This document shows, piece by piece, positions 54,177-63,236 of a stretch of DNA of 64,000 bases. The translations under genes were made by a program, and so were the position numbers. Numbering within the stretch: position 1 is the stretch's first letter; each line of letters opens with the position of its first letter. The notes beneath the pieces were generated by a model. The model was not told the origin of the DNA. It saw only the letters and a program-made list of their open reading frames with translations, and did no database searches. The stretch is from assembly GCF_009834515.1 (NCBI RefSeq), contig NZ_CP019426.1, positions 4,391,501-4,455,500 of the forward strand. Reading direction: 5' to 3'. This DNA comes from Pseudomonas sp. R84. GTDB taxonomy: Bacteria; Pseudomonadota; Gammaproteobacteria; Pseudomonadales; Pseudomonadaceae.

Positions 54177-54190
54177 GACTAAAAATAACT
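54177..54190. promoter_or_regulatory. Shared 14-bp element GACTAAAAATAACT (copy 2)
   Basis: Identical to the element at 42804-42817. It lies in the AT-rich gap (54023-54316) between the divergent phosphatase and secreted hydrolase genes, i.e. at the second divergent promoter region of the locus. The gap has no other feature. Confidence 0.4.
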
Positions 54191-54316
54191 GTGATTTTCG
54201 GCTGATTGTTTTCCGACAAAAAATAACATTCGCGCACTAAGTGCCATCACCTCACTCGAAAATCGAGTAACGAGATAAAACATTCGTAGTTGTCACTTCT
54301 CTTCGGGAGAGCAGAC

Positions 54317-55273
54317 ATGAAATCAACACATCTCAAAAGACTCAGCGCGCTGGCGCTGATAGTGCTGAGTGCAACGACTCAGGTGCACGCCAGCGAGACG
54401 TTTCCCAACCTTCCGGCCAAGAACATCGGTGTTCAGGTAAAGATCCAGAACTTCTCCGCCGCTGACGCCGCACAGATCAAATCCGCAGGCTTCGGTTTTG
54501 TCCGCTTCGGTGTGTGGAGCGACAGCCTGACGGCCAAGGCTTATCAGAAACAGGTCAGCGATGCCTTTGCGGCCGCCCAGTCTGCGGGCTTGCCGGTGTT
54601 GCTGACTGTCCGCGCGATCAAGGCGCTGCCCGCGACATCGAGCGCCGAGCTAACCACTGCCGGTGAACGCTTCGGCAACGCCGTGACCGGGCTGCAACAG
54701 TCATACGGCAAGCAACTGGTGGCGATCGAGCTATGGAATGAGCCGGACCTGGAAACCTATTGGCCGACGCGCAATTTCGACACGACGTTTGTGCCGTTCA
54801 TGAGCGGCGTGTGCAAGGCGCTGCAGGATCAACCGCCATCTACGCCGGTGATCGGCTACGGCTTCGCCCGGCCGCCCAGCGCCGGTTCTGCTTCAACGGT
54901 GGCGCTGAACCGCATCGTCAGCGAATACCCGAAATGCCTGAGCGCGGTGTCCTATCACCCGTATGGCATGACGGCCACGCAGATCAGCAACGCGCAAAAC
55001 TTCATTCAGCAGAACTTCCATCTGCCGGGGGTCATCAGTGAATGGGGCATCTCGGCGCTTGCCTCCAACGGCGGGCCTGAAGGCCAGGCGAGCAAGATCA
55101 ACGCGTTTATCGGCGATGTTAAAAAACTCAAGATTCCACTGACATCCATCTATGAATGGAAAAACAGTGATTCCGGCAGTAACGATCGCGAGAAGAACTT
55201 CGGCCTGCTGACTTCCGACGGTCAGCCGAAACCGGCGCGAATGTCGGTCGAAGCCTTGTTGAACGCCGAGTAA
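54317..55273 (+). CDS. Secreted glycoside hydrolase (clan GH-A, GH39/GH5-like)
   Basis: 318 aa with a signal peptide (about 1-25). TIM-barrel glycosidase signatures: IELWNEPD (acid/base Glu142) and VISEWGIS (nucleophile Glu242), plus YHPYG in between. PslG-like endo-glycosidases of this type trim the polymer in the periplasm or matrix. Starts at the ATG at 54317 (GGGAGAG upstream). Divergent from the assembly operon and the last gene of the locus, so it probably acts on the same polysaccharide. Confidence 0.85.
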   Translation: MKSTHLKRLSALALIVLSATTQVHASETFPNLPAKNIGVQVKIQNFSAADAAQIKSAGFGFVRFGVWSDSLTAKAYQKQVSDAFAAAQSAGLPVLLTVRAIKALPATSSAELTTAGERFGNAVTGLQQSYGKQLVAIELWNEPDLETYWPTRNFDTTFVPFMSGVCKALQDQPPSTPVIGYGFARPPSAGSASTVALNRIVSEYPKCLSAVSYHPYGMTATQISNAQNFIQQNFHLPGVISEWGISALASNGGPEGQASKINAFIGDVKKLKIPLTSIYEWKNSDSGSNDREKNFGLLTSDGQPKPARMSVEALLNAE

Positions 55274-55475
55274 CCCCTGCGCGACCGACCTGCACGCAGG
55301 TCGGTCGCTTTGAACCTGTTGGCCGTTTTGGCATCGTATTCATCGATAGCCCGCCCCGCCTTTCAAACAATTGTTTTCAGGTTGTTGCCGCAGGGGCCAT
55401 CGATACACATACACGCCCTTGAGTGACCGTCAGCGCTCGGGTAATGTCATCAGACCCATAGGATAGAGCACGCCC

Positions 55476-56402
55476 ATGACTTCCAAGCTGGAACAACTCA
55501 AACAATTCACCACCGTTGTGGCCGATACCGGCGACTTCGAAGCGATCTCCCGGGTCAAACCGGTCGACGCCACCACCAACCCTTCCCTGCTGCTCAAAGC
55601 GGCGGCCATTCCGGCCTACGCCGAGCTGCTGAACGCTTGCGTCAGCGACTGCAAGGGCGATGTCGGCCTGGCCAGCGACCGTTTCGGCGTCGCGGTCGGC
55701 CAGGAAATTCTCAAAGTCATTCCGGGCCGTATCTCCACTGAAGTGGATGCGCGCCTGTCGTTTGACAAGGATGCCGTGCTGAAACGCGCGCATCGCTTGA
55801 TCGAGCTGTACGACAAAGCCGGCATTGGCCGTGATCGCGTACTGATCAAGATCGCCTCGACCTGGGAAGGCATCCGCGCCGCGGAAGTGCTGGAGAAGGA
55901 AGGCATCCAGACCAACCTGACCCTGCTGTTCTCCTTCGCCCAGGCCGCCGCTTGCGCCGACGCTGGCGTGTTTCTGATTTCGCCATTCGTGGGCCGTATC
56001 TACGACTGGTACAAGAAAGCCAACGGCAACGACTACACCGGCGCCGATGATCCGGGCGTACAGTCGGTCACCCGCATCTACAACTACTACAAGTCCAATG
56101 ACTACAAGACCGTGGTCATGGGCGCGAGCTTCCGTAACCTCAACCAGATCGAGCAACTGGCCGGCTGCGACCGTCTGACCATCAGCCCGGACCTGATCGA
56201 CAAGCTGGCAGCCGATAACGGCAAGCTGGAGCGCAAACTGGCCCCGGGCAACGCCGGTGAAGCCCGTCTGAGCCTCAACGAAGCGCAATTCCGCTGGCTG
56301 TCCAACGAAGACGCAATGGCCACCGAGAAACTGGCTGAGGGCATCCGTCAGTTTGCTCGCGACCAGGAGAAGCTTGAGGCGCTGTTGCAGGCCAAGCTGT
56401 GA
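55476..56402 (+). CDS. tal: Transaldolase B
   Basis: 308 aa. Strong matches to Tal[29 protein letters not shown], the active-site Lys in [48 protein letters not shown] and [19 protein letters not shown]. It exchanges a dihydroxyacetone unit in the pentose phosphate pathway. Monocistronic with its own terminator. In other Pseudomonas tal lies near dusA; here the polysaccharide locus sits between them. Confidence 0.96.
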   Translation: MTSKLEQLKQFTTVVADTGDFEAISRVKPVDATTNPSLLLKAAAIPAYAELLNACVSDCKGDVGLASDRFGVAVGQEILKVIPGRISTEVDARLSFDKDAVLKRAHRLIELYDKAGIGRDRVLIKIASTWEGIRAAEVLEKEGIQTNLTLLFSFAQAAACADAGVFLISPFVGRIYDWYKKANGNDYTGADDPGVQSVTRIYNYYKSNDYKTVVMGASFRNLNQIEQLAGCDRLTISPDLIDKLAADNGKLERKLAPGNAGEARLSLNEAQFRWLSNEDAMATEKLAEGIRQFARDQEKLEALLQAKL

Positions 56403-56423
56403 TTTGAGTTAGGGAAATGCAAA

Positions 56424-56455
56424 AAGGGCGAACCCGTTAAGGTTCGCCCTTTTTT
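56424..56455 (+). terminator. Rho-independent terminator of tal
   Basis: Stem AAGGGCGAACC / GGTTCGCCCTT with loop CGTTAA, followed by T residues, 20 bp after the stop codon. Confidence 0.92.
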
Positions 56456-56492
56456 ATTCAGTCAGCCATGGAAAATGTATCGTCTGATCTGA

Positions 56493-56578
56493 CGCCTTCG
56501 CGAGCAAGCTCGCTCCCACAAGGGGATTAATGAACGACGCTGATCCAGTGTGGGAGCGAGCTTGCTCGCGAAGAGGCC
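56493..56578. repeat. Outward-facing REP pair
   Basis: CGCCTTCGCGAGCAAGCTCG followed 28 bp later by the inverse CGAGCTTGCTCGCGAAG. The arms point away from each other compared with the REPINs elsewhere. Between tal and the STAS gene. Confidence 0.82.
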
Positions 56579-56604
56579 GGCCCAGACAACATCACTTCAT
56601 CAGA

Positions 56605-57087
56605 TCAGTGTCTTTCGAGGGCATTCACCAGGTCATGGAACGCTTCACGATTGGAATCGTTGAGGCCCATGAGGATCTTGTGCGCTTCGAGCACCTTGAT
56701 CCGCACCACTTCTTCCGACTGGTCCTGATCCGGCAGGTCGTCCAGGCACTCCGGGCATGGCACCGGGTGGTTGACGATGTTGAACACCTGCTCGAACCCC
56801 ATCGATTGCAGCAGACGGGTAATGTCTTCGTGGGTGGTGACGACAGTCGGCAGCAGGCCGACCTTCTGCCGCGACAGGATCGACAGTTTGGCCAACAGAC
56901 CCAACGTCGTGCTGTCGATGCTGCGGGTTTCGGTCAAATCGATCACGATCGCGTTGAAATTCAGCGCGGTGAAGATTTTCTCAATAGTCGCATCCAACGC
57001 CGAACACAGGGTCAGGCGAACTTCACCGACGAACTTCAGGACGAAGGTGCCGTCCTGCTCGGCGAACTGGATTCTACCGGTACTCAT
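56605..57087 (-). CDS. rssC: STAS-domain anti-sigma factor antagonist (RssC-like)
   Basis: 160 aa. N-terminal STAS domain (FVGEVRLTLCSALDATIEKI, ETRSIDSTTLGLLAKLS with the phosphorylatable Ser near 59), then a Cys pair (CPECLDD) and a helical tail. Its start overlaps the RssB stop by 1 bp (TAATG). In Pseudomonas, RssB with a PP2C domain and the adjacent STAS protein act together to control the stability of sigma-S (RpoS). Assignment from this pairing. Confidence 0.82.
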   Translation of the reverse strand: MSTGRIQFAEQDGTFVLKFVGEVRLTLCSALDATIEKIFTALNFNAIVIDLTETRSIDSTTLGLLAKLSILSRQKVGLLPTVVTTHEDITRLLQSMGFEQVFNIVNHPVPCPECLDDLPDQDQSEEVVRIKVLEAHKILMGLNDSNREAFHDLVNALERH

Positions 57088-58268
57088 TAAAGATTCCTGC
57101 TCAACACCAACAGGGCGATATCATCCGGCATCTCCCCTAGCGTGGCCAATCCAAACACTTGCCGCAGACCATCCAGGCTGCCGCCCGCCGACTTCACCCG
57201 TTGAGGCAAAGCGGCTTCTTTTTCTTTGAGCGTAGGTTCTGGCAAAAGATCCAGAATGCCATCGGACATCAGCGTCAGGCTGAACGTCGGCGGCAGCTCA
57301 AGCACGTGGTCTTCGTAGGTGGCTTCATTGAAGAGCCCCACCGGCAGACCACGCCCTTCGAGATAACGAACACTGTCAGGCGTGTACAACACAGGCAACG
57401 GCAGATGGCCGCCGATGCTATAGGTCAACAAACCGGTCTCCTCGTCGATGACTCCACCGACCATTGTGACGTGTTTACCCAGCTTACAACTGATCAGCCC
57501 CCGGTTGATATGACCAAGGACTTCGGAAGGCTTGAATTCCGGCAATGTGCCGTTGCGCTTGGATTCGAACAGCAGGCGCGTGGTCATGAACTTCAGCAGC
57601 ACGGTGACAAAGGCTGAAGAGGCGCCATGACCGGAGACATCCGCCAGGTAAAACGCGACCCGGCGCTCGTCGACACGGAAATAGTCGACAAAATCACCCG
57701 ACAGGTACAACGACGGGATGATCTGGTGGGCAAACCTGAACTCGTCGATGCTCCATGGGCTTTCCGGCAGCATGTTCATCTGCACCTGGCGACCGGCGTT
57801 CTGGTCTTCCTGGAGCAGGTTCAGGCTGGCCTCAAGCTCGCGGTTGGCCTTTTCCAGCTTCTCGCGGTAGCGCTGGTTTTCCAGCAGCAGGCGCGCACGA
57901 TCCAGGGCCCGGCGCACAGAGTGCTCGAGCACAGCCAGATCTTCGAGAGGCTTGATCAGGTAGTCCGCGGCGCCCAGGCGCAAAGCCTCGACCGCGTCGT
58001 TCATCACGCCGGCACCCGAGACCACGATCACCGGCGTCTGCGGTGACCGCTCGGTGACCTGACGGATCAGTTCGAGACCGCCCATCTGCGGCATGCGCAG
58101 ATCGCAGATGACCAGGTCGGGCGTGTCTTGCTCGAATACCTGAAGACCCTGTTGGCCGTTGCTGGCCTGCAGGACGCTGAAACCACTGTCTTCCAAATAG
58201 GCCGCGAGGCTCGCGCGCACTACTTCGTCATCATCGATTATCAGCAGCGTGGCACTGGTTTTTGGCAT
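57087..58268 (-). CDS. rssB: Response regulator with PP2C phosphatase domain (RssB-like)
   Basis: 393 aa. REC domain (LLIIDDDEVVRASLAAYLE, phosphoacceptor Asp56 in VICDLRMP, Lys in YLIKPLED), a coiled-coil linker, then a SpoIIE/PP2C domain (VDERRVAFYLADVSGHGASSAFVTVLL, MSDGILDLLPEP, MPDDIALLVLS). It dephosphorylates the neighbouring STAS protein. The frame is open upstream, but the ATG at 58268 gives the usual MPKTSATLLIIDDD start. Divergent from the PilZ gene. Confidence 0.9.
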   Translation of the reverse strand: MPKTSATLLIIDDDEVVRASLAAYLEDSGFSVLQASNGQQGLQVFEQDTPDLVICDLRMPQMGGLELIRQVTERSPQTPVIVVSGAGVMNDAVEALRLGAADYLIKPLEDLAVLEHSVRRALDRARLLLENQRYREKLEKANRELEASLNLLQEDQNAGRQVQMNMLPESPWSIDEFRFAHQIIPSLYLSGDFVDYFRVDERRVAFYLADVSGHGASSAFVTVLLKFMTTRLLFESKRNGTLPEFKPSEVLGHINRGLISCKLGKHVTMVGGVIDEETGLLTYSIGGHLPLPVLYTPDSVRYLEGRGLPVGLFNEATYEDHVLELPPTFSLTLMSDGILDLLPEPTLKEKEAALPQRVKSAGGSLDGLRQVFGLATLGEMPDDIALLVLSRNL

Positions 58269-58543
58269 GTGGGCAAACGGCGCCAGAATTAGGTTGGCGT
58301 AGTTGGCGAGGCATTTGGCCCTGCGCAGACTACTGGATTCGCTTTCTAGCCTCTCTACTGCACCGCTTTCGAGCATTGGCTGCAAACGCGGTTACACCAG
58401 AGGTGCCCTTCTAAGGCGCAGACGGTACTCCCATCCGCAGAGCGTTTCAAGCATGCGCCGATGGTCGCTTGACGACTTTACTTGTCAAATCACCGAGAGT
58501 TATAAGAACAGCTCAAACCGTAACCCAATGGAAGGACGCACCT

Positions 58544-58843
58544 ATGAGTCAAACCAGTCGGGACTACAGCGAAAAGCGCGATTTCATCCGCATGCGGGTC
58601 GATGCCGATGTCGTGTTGATTCATGAAGGAGATGAGGTTTCAGGGGTGTGCATCGACCTCTCCAGCAGTGGCATGCAGGTCGAAGCACCGCGCCTGTTCG
58701 CGGTCGGCGACCGCCTGAGCGTGCGCATCGACTCTGAACATGCCGCACTCAGCGGCCTTGAAGCCGAGACCGAAGTGGTCTGGGTCAGGGCACAGGATGG
58801 CGGCGGCCAGAAGCTCGGTCTGACCATTCTTAAAATGAAATAG
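58544..58843 (+). CDS. PilZ-domain c-di-GMP-binding protein
   Basis: 99 aa from the ATG at 58544 (AAGGA upstream). The PilZ signature is complete: RDFIRMRV (RxxxR) and CIDLSSSGMQVEAP (D/NxSxxG), then VGDRLSVRIDSE and TEVVWVRAQ. A single-domain effector that binds c-di-GMP and probably acts through a partner protein. Monocistronic; ends at a bidirectional terminator shared with mlaA. Confidence 0.9.
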   Translation: MSQTSRDYSEKRDFIRMRVDADVVLIHEGDEVSGVCIDLSSSGMQVEAPRLFAVGDRLSVRIDSEHAALSGLEAETEVVWVRAQDGGGQKLGLTILKMK

Positions 58844-58851
58844 GTACACAC

Positions 58852-58885
58852 AAAAAAGGCGACCCTGAGGTCGCCTTTGTTTTTT
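58852..58885. terminator. Bidirectional terminator between PilZ gene and mlaA
   Basis: Stem AAAGGCGACC / GGTCGCCTTT with A run on the left and T run on the right, in the gap between two convergent genes. Confidence 0.9.
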
Positions 58886-58896
58886 ACCGGTCGAGA

Positions 58897-59586
58897 TTAA
58901 AAATCGTCTTCGACCTGGCCATCCTTCACCTTGAACTCGCGATTCTGCAAGTAAGCGTTGCGGATGAAGGTGTACTTGTCGCCACTGATCAACTTCTCGC
59001 TCGACAGCAGACTGGCGCGGGTGTCGACGATGTTCAGACCGAAGATCGAGTTACGCGTAGGCACGTGGTCGATGTAGCGGTACATACCGGTGTAGCTGTC
59101 GACGTACTTGGAAGGCGCATCACGCAAAGTGCTCGGCCCCATCAGCGGCAGCATCACGTACGGACCGCTGCCCACGCCCCAGTAACCGAGGGTCTGACCG
59201 AAGTCTTCGTCGCTGCGGTTCAGGCCCATTTTGGTGCCGACATCGAAGAAACCGAGCAGACCGAAAGTGGTGTTGAAGATCAGGCGAGCGGTGTCGACGC
59301 CCGCAGCAGCCGGTTTGGCTTGCAGGATGTTGTTGGCAAGGTTGGTGACGTCACCGACGTTGCGGAACATGTTGTGGATGCCGTCTTCAAGGAACTGCGG
59401 CGTGACGAACTCATAGCCCTGGGCCAGTGGCTTCAGCGCGTAAGTGTCAACAAAGTCGTTGAACTGGAAAATCGGGCGATTGACGCTTTCCCAAGGGTCT
59501 TCTTCCGTTGCGGCCTGAGTGGCGAACGGCGCCAGCAACAGGCCGGCACATACACTTAGCTGAGCGAGCGGATAGCTCCAGCGCAT
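58897..59586 (-). CDS. mlaA: MlaA/VacJ-family outer-membrane lipid asymmetry protein
   Basis: 229 aa with a signal peptide (about 1-25, cut after TQAA). MlaA core: ESVNRPIFQFNDFVDTYALKPLAQGY, LANNILQAKP, RLIFNTTFGLLGFFDVGTKMGL and QTLGYWGVGSGPYVMLPLMGPSTLRD. It removes phospholipids from the outer leaflet of the outer membrane, passing them to the MlaC/MlaFEDB system. No lipobox Cys is visible after the signal, unlike E. coli MlaA, so it may not be acylated. Confidence 0.93.
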   Translation of the reverse strand: MRWSYPLAQLSVCAGLLLAPFATQAATEEDPWESVNRPIFQFNDFVDTYALKPLAQGYEFVTPQFLEDGIHNMFRNVGDVTNLANNILQAKPAAAGVDTARLIFNTTFGLLGFFDVGTKMGLNRSDEDFGQTLGYWGVGSGPYVMLPLMGPSTLRDAPSKYVDSYTGMYRYIDHVPTRNSIFGLNIVDTRASLLSSEKLISGDKYTFIRNAYLQNREFKVKDGQVEDDF

Positions 59587-59784
59587 AGAAAAACTCCTTG
59601 GATGTGTACTGTCGCGGACATCGGGGCCCGGGCATTAAGGCCGCTAGTATAAGCGCAAAAGCCCGTTTGGGCAGTCGGCCAATTGTGCAAAGTTGTAGGA
59701 CGCCTCCCACGCCGCGTTTCACATAGCCGTCACGCAACTGTCACCTGGAATGACTAGCCTTATCGCTATTTCAGGGACGTTGCC

Positions 59785-60405
59785 ATGACACACGCCGAAA
59801 CCTTGCCCGTCGCCGCGTCCAGCCTGACCGCCGTACTGTTTGGACTCAGCGGTTGTCTGGTGGATTTCGGTGCTCGCGCCCGCCAACAGGCGATCGCCCT
59901 GCCCGAGCATGCCGAAGCCACAACGGGCGCGCTCGACAGTCTGCACAGTTTGCAGCGCCAGCAGATTCCCTGCGCCTGGCTGGATGAACTGCCCCCTGCC
60001 CTCGCCCAATCGTTATCAACCTCGTTACCGGCCTGGATCAAACCCGCGCAATACTCGGCAACAATCAATCCATGGCCTGCGCCGAACGCTTGCTGGCAGG
60101 CCCTGATGGACCTGAACGTCAGCAGTCTGGATGGTTGCGTATTGGTCAGCGGTGAGCCGCGTTTGCTGCAATCGGGCCTTAACGCAGGGCTGTGGACCAT
60201 CGGTCTCGCCTCCTGCGGCTCGCTGTGCGGCCTGGCGCCGGGTGAATGGCAAGCGCTGAGCCAGAAAGAACGCGAACAACTGCGTGGCAAGGCGACGATG
60301 CAGTTATTCGGCCTCGGCGTGCACTCGGTGATCGATCATCTGGGCGAACTCGACACTTGCCTCGCCGACATCAGCCTGCGCCGCCTCAAAGGCGAAAAGC
60401 CCTGA
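59785..60405 (+). CDS. HAD-superfamily (phosphonatase-like) protein lacking the nucleophilic Asp
   Basis: 206 aa. The N-terminus reads LTAVLFGLSGCLVDFGARARQQA where active phosphonatases have AVxDWAGTxVDFG; the catalytic first Asp is replaced by Gly. Later segments (VSSLDGCVLVSGEPRLLQSGLNAGLWTIGLASCG) follow the HAD C-terminal half. It is probably catalytically inactive, perhaps a binding or regulatory protein; Pseudomonas homologues near mlaA are annotated as phosphonatase-like. Function unknown. Confidence 0.75.
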   Translation: MTHAETLPVAASSLTAVLFGLSGCLVDFGARARQQAIALPEHAEATTGALDSLHSLQRQQIPCAWLDELPPALAQSLSTSLPAWIKPAQYSATINPWPAPNACWQALMDLNVSSLDGCVLVSGEPRLLQSGLNAGLWTIGLASCGSLCGLAPGEWQALSQKEREQLRGKATMQLFGLGVHSVIDHLGELDTCLADISLRRLKGEKP

Positions 60406-60513
60406 TCGGGATCATGCAGGTTTGCCGGGAGTGGATTAATCTAAAGGTCAGCCATAGACCTTTGGCGCGCGGCTGCGGTCAATGCCAGTGCCTATTGATA
60501 AAAGGAAACCACC

Positions 60514-60777
60514 ATGCCCGCCCAAGAACTGCAAAAACAGCTGAATGCCCTGCGCGAGCAACTGGAGCAGAATCCGCCGCTGTCGGAAGTCGAACGTGAA
60601 GACCTGCGTGTGCTGATGGCGCAAATTGAGTCCGAAATTCAACTGGAAAATGCCACTCAAGACGCCAGCATCGCCGATGGCGTGAATCTGGCGGTTGAAC
60701 GCTTCGAAGTCGAACACCCAGCGATTGCCGGCACCCTGCGCAACATCGTCAATGCGCTGGGCAGCATGGGGATCTGA
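60514..60777 (+). CDS. DUF4404 protein
   Basis: 87 aa, soluble and mostly helical: ELQKQLNALREQLEQNPPLSEVEREDLRVLMAQIESEIQLE, then VERFEVEHPAIAGTLRNIVNALGSMGI. A strong AAGGAAACCACC RBS precedes the ATG. The family is widespread in Pseudomonas and of unknown function. Ends at its own terminator. Confidence 0.85.
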   Translation: MPAQELQKQLNALREQLEQNPPLSEVEREDLRVLMAQIESEIQLENATQDASIADGVNLAVERFEVEHPAIAGTLRNIVNALGSMGI

Positions 60778-60796
60778 TTCCCACGCCATACAAAAA

Positions 60797-60825
60797 AGCC
60801 CTGCCATCACTGGCAGGGCTTTTTC
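60797..60825 (+). terminator. Rho-independent terminator of the DUF4404 gene
   Basis: Stem AGCCCTGCCA / TGGCAGGGCT with a short loop followed by T residues, 19 bp after the stop codon. Confidence 0.92.
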
Positions 60826-60851
60826 ATTTCTACAACTTGCAACACCGTCTC

Positions 60852-60942
60852 CTGTGGGAGCGAGCCTGCTCGCGAAGGCGTCGTGTCAGTCGACATCAAC
60901 GTTGAATGACACACCGCATTCGCGAGCAGGCTCGCTCCCACA
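60852..60942. repeat. REPIN
   Basis: Arms CTGTGGGAGCGAGCCTGC and GCAGGCTCGCTCCCACA with a roughly 50-bp loop, between convergent DUF4404 and queF genes. Confidence 0.9.
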
Positions 60943-60966
60943 TTGGATATCGCACATTCCGGATCT

Positions 60967-61797
60967 TTATTGACGCACCAGCCGGTGATTCGGCAACTGT
61001 ACGCTTTCAGTGCTGCGATACGGGTTGATATCCAGACCGCCGCGACGCACGTAACGTGCGAATACGGTCAGTTTCTCGGGTTTCAACAAACGCTGCAGAT
61101 CGAGGAAAATCCGCTCCACACACTGCTCATGGAAGTCCGAATGCTGGCGGAAGCTGACGATGTATTCGAGCAGACTCGCATGATCCAGCGCCGCGCCACG
61201 ATACTCCACCACTACCGTGCCCCAGTCCGGCTGACTGGTCACCGGGCAGTTGGATTTGAGCAGATGGCTGTGCACGCTCTCTTCAACAACCCGCGATTCA
61301 TCGCAACGCAGCAGTTCCGGGCGCGGATGCTCATAGTTGCTGACGCTGATATCCAGATCATCGATGCACACGCCTGGCAACGCCACAACGCCTTCTGCTT
61401 CAACGTCCTTCAGACTGCGAACCCGCACGCCGACCGGTTTGCCGGCGGCGGCCGACAAATCCTTGATCAGCGTCGCTTCCAGTGCGGCAACGTCGGCAAA
61501 CGCCGTCTGGTTCAGCGAGTTCAGGTACAGCTTGAACGACTTCGACTCGATGATGTTCGGCGAATCCGCCGGAATGCTGAACTCGCCGATCGCCACCACC
61601 GGCTTACCCGACGGCAACAGCCACGACAGCTCGAAGCAGTTCCAGAAATCCACACCTTTATACGGCAGAGTGTCGGCGGTCAGACCCAGCTCGGCCCATT
61701 TCGCGGTGCGCGGAATCGGGAATAGCAGGGACGGCGTGTACGTGGCGATGTATTCGCTGGATTTGCCCAGCGGCGAATGTTCGGCTGCGGGATGCAT
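60967..61797 (-). CDS. queF: NADPH-dependent 7-cyano-7-deazaguanine reductase
   Basis: 276 aa, the long (two-domain, E. coli-type) QueF. N-terminal half has [17 protein letters not shown] (the QueF NADPH-binding motif); C-terminal half has the active-site [20 protein letters not shown] (catalytic Cys and Asp) and [13 protein letters not shown]. It reduces preQ0 to preQ1 in the queuosine tRNA pathway. Monocistronic. Confidence 0.96.
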   Translation of the reverse strand: MHPAAEHSPLGKSSEYIATYTPSLLFPIPRTAKWAELGLTADTLPYKGVDFWNCFELSWLLPSGKPVVAIGEFSIPADSPNIIESKSFKLYLNSLNQTAFADVAALEATLIKDLSAAAGKPVGVRVRSLKDVEAEGVVALPGVCIDDLDISVSNYEHPRPELLRCDESRVVEESVHSHLLKSNCPVTSQPDWGTVVVEYRGAALDHASLLEYIVSFRQHSDFHEQCVERIFLDLQRLLKPEKLTVFARYVRRGGLDINPYRSTESVQLPNHRLVRQ

Positions 61798-61858
61798 GGC
61801 GGAAACCTGACTGAAGAATCAGCGGATTCTACCAGCCTTTGCCCGCGCCTTTGAGTGC

Positions 61859-62392
61859 TTACTGACTGACAGTCAGTTTGCCGACCATGCCCGCCTGATA
61901 ATGCCCGGGAATATTGCAGGCAAATTCCAGACTGGTGGCCTTGCTGAAGGTCCAGGTCAGTTCGGCAGTCTTGCCCGGTTCGACCAGCACACTGTTCGGG
62001 TCGTCGTGCTTCATGCCGTGGCCCATCGCTGCGTGATCCATGCCGGCCATATCGTGGGACATTTCCTTCATGCCGGTAGGCGTGAGCATGCCGCTTTGTT
62101 GCATCTGCAACATTTCCTGCTGGTGTCTGGCGTGCATCGCTGCATCGCCGAGGTTGAATTCGTGCAGCAGCTGGCCTTTATTCACCAGCACAAAACGAAC
62201 CGTCTCACCGGCCTTGACCTGAATCGCCTTGGGGTCGAACGACATGTCGTTCAGCACCACTTCAATGCTGCGCGTGGCTTTGGCGGCAGGCGCTGGCTGG
62301 CCGAAGTCGTAGGTGTGCGCGGGTGCCGCCCATACCGGCGAACTCAGCGCCAGCAGACAGGCGGCCAATATCACGGATTTACGTAAAAACAT
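61859..62392 (-). CDS. Periplasmic cupredoxin-family copper-binding protein
   Basis: 177 aa, signal peptide about 1-22 (PVWAAPA). Plastocyanin-like fold: IQVKAGETVRFVLVNKGQLLHEFNLG with the first His ligand, and FACNIPGHYQAGMVGKLTV with the Cys, His and Met ligands of a type 1 copper site. A central insert rich in Met and His (MKEMSHDMAGMDHAAMGHGM) may bind further copper. Divergent from a copR/copS-type two-component system, consistent with copper resistance. Confidence 0.92.
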   Translation of the reverse strand: MFLRKSVILAACLLALSSPVWAAPAHTYDFGQPAPAAKATRSIEVVLNDMSFDPKAIQVKAGETVRFVLVNKGQLLHEFNLGDAAMHARHQQEMLQMQQSGMLTPTGMKEMSHDMAGMDHAAMGHGMKHDDPNSVLVEPGKTAELTWTFSKATSLEFACNIPGHYQAGMVGKLTVSQ

Positions 62393-62457
62393 GGTCGTTC
62401 TCCAACAAGATAAGGTTCAGCCTGTGGGAAACTTTAGCCGGCCTGCGCTGGCATCTA

Positions 62458-62486
62458 CCTGACAGGCAGATTACAACTTTGTCAGG
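62458..62486. promoter_or_regulatory. Candidate CopR-type box
   Basis: CCTGACA (62458) and TGTCAGG (62480) form an inverted repeat, and CTGACA-N5-ATTAC (62459-62474) fits the form of copper response-regulator boxes reported in Pseudomonas. Located between the divergent cupredoxin and response regulator genes, so it could serve both promoters. Confidence 0.5.
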
Positions 62487-62555
62487 TTGGCGTTTATCGC
62501 CTGCCCTCAAGGTATAACGCGTTCATTTCTACACCCCGAATCCACTGAGTCGCCC

Positions 62556-63236
62556 ATGAAACTGTTGATCGTCGAAGACCAAGCGAAAACCGGCCAATAC
62601 CTGCGCCAGGGCCTGACCGAGGCCGGGTTCAATACGGAACTGGTGGCCGATGGCAACAGCGGTCAGCAAATGGCTTTGAGCGGTGATTACGCGTTGCTGA
62701 TCCTCGATGTGATGCTGCCGGGGTGCAGCGGCTGGCAGATTTTGCAAGCGGTGCGCAGCGCCGGGCTGGATACGCCGGTACTTTTTCTGACGGCCAAAGA
62801 CGCCGTAGAGGACAGAGTGCATGGCCTCGAACTGGGTGCCGACGATTACCTGGTCAAACCGTTCGCCTTCTCCGAACTGCTCGCGCGGGTGCGCAGCCTG
62901 TTGCGTCGCGGCAGTGCCACAGCGCAGGAAACCAGTCTGCAACTGGCCGACCTGCGTCTGGATCTGATCCGCCGCCGGGTCGAGCGCAGCGGCCAGCGCA
63001 TCGACCTGACCGCCAAGGAATTCGCGCTGCTGGAAATGCTTCTGCGTCGCCAAGGCGAAGTGTTGCCGAAATCGCTGATCGCATCACAGGTCTGGGACAT
63101 GAATTTCGACAGCGACACCAATGTCATCGAAGTGGCGATCCGCCGATTGCGCCTGAAGATCGACGACGAATTCCCCAACAAACTGATCCACACCGTGCGC
63201 GGCATGGGTTATGTGCTCGAAGAGCGTGGCGCCTGA
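62556..63236 (+). CDS. OmpR-family copper/heavy-metal response regulator
   Basis: 226 aa from the ATG at 62556. REC domain [22 protein letters not shown] with phosphoacceptor Asp51 in [10 protein letters not shown] and [19 protein letters not shown], then a winged helix ([58 protein letters not shown]). This is the CopR/CusR/IrlR heavy-metal group. Overlaps the kinase gene by 1 bp (TGATG). Controls the cupredoxin by context. Confidence 0.92.
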   Translation: MKLLIVEDQAKTGQYLRQGLTEAGFNTELVADGNSGQQMALSGDYALLILDVMLPGCSGWQILQAVRSAGLDTPVLFLTAKDAVEDRVHGLELGADDYLVKPFAFSELLARVRSLLRRGSATAQETSLQLADLRLDLIRRRVERSGQRIDLTAKEFALLEMLLRRQGEVLPKSLIASQVWDMNFDSDTNVIEVAIRRLRLKIDDEFPNKLIHTVRGMGYVLEERGA

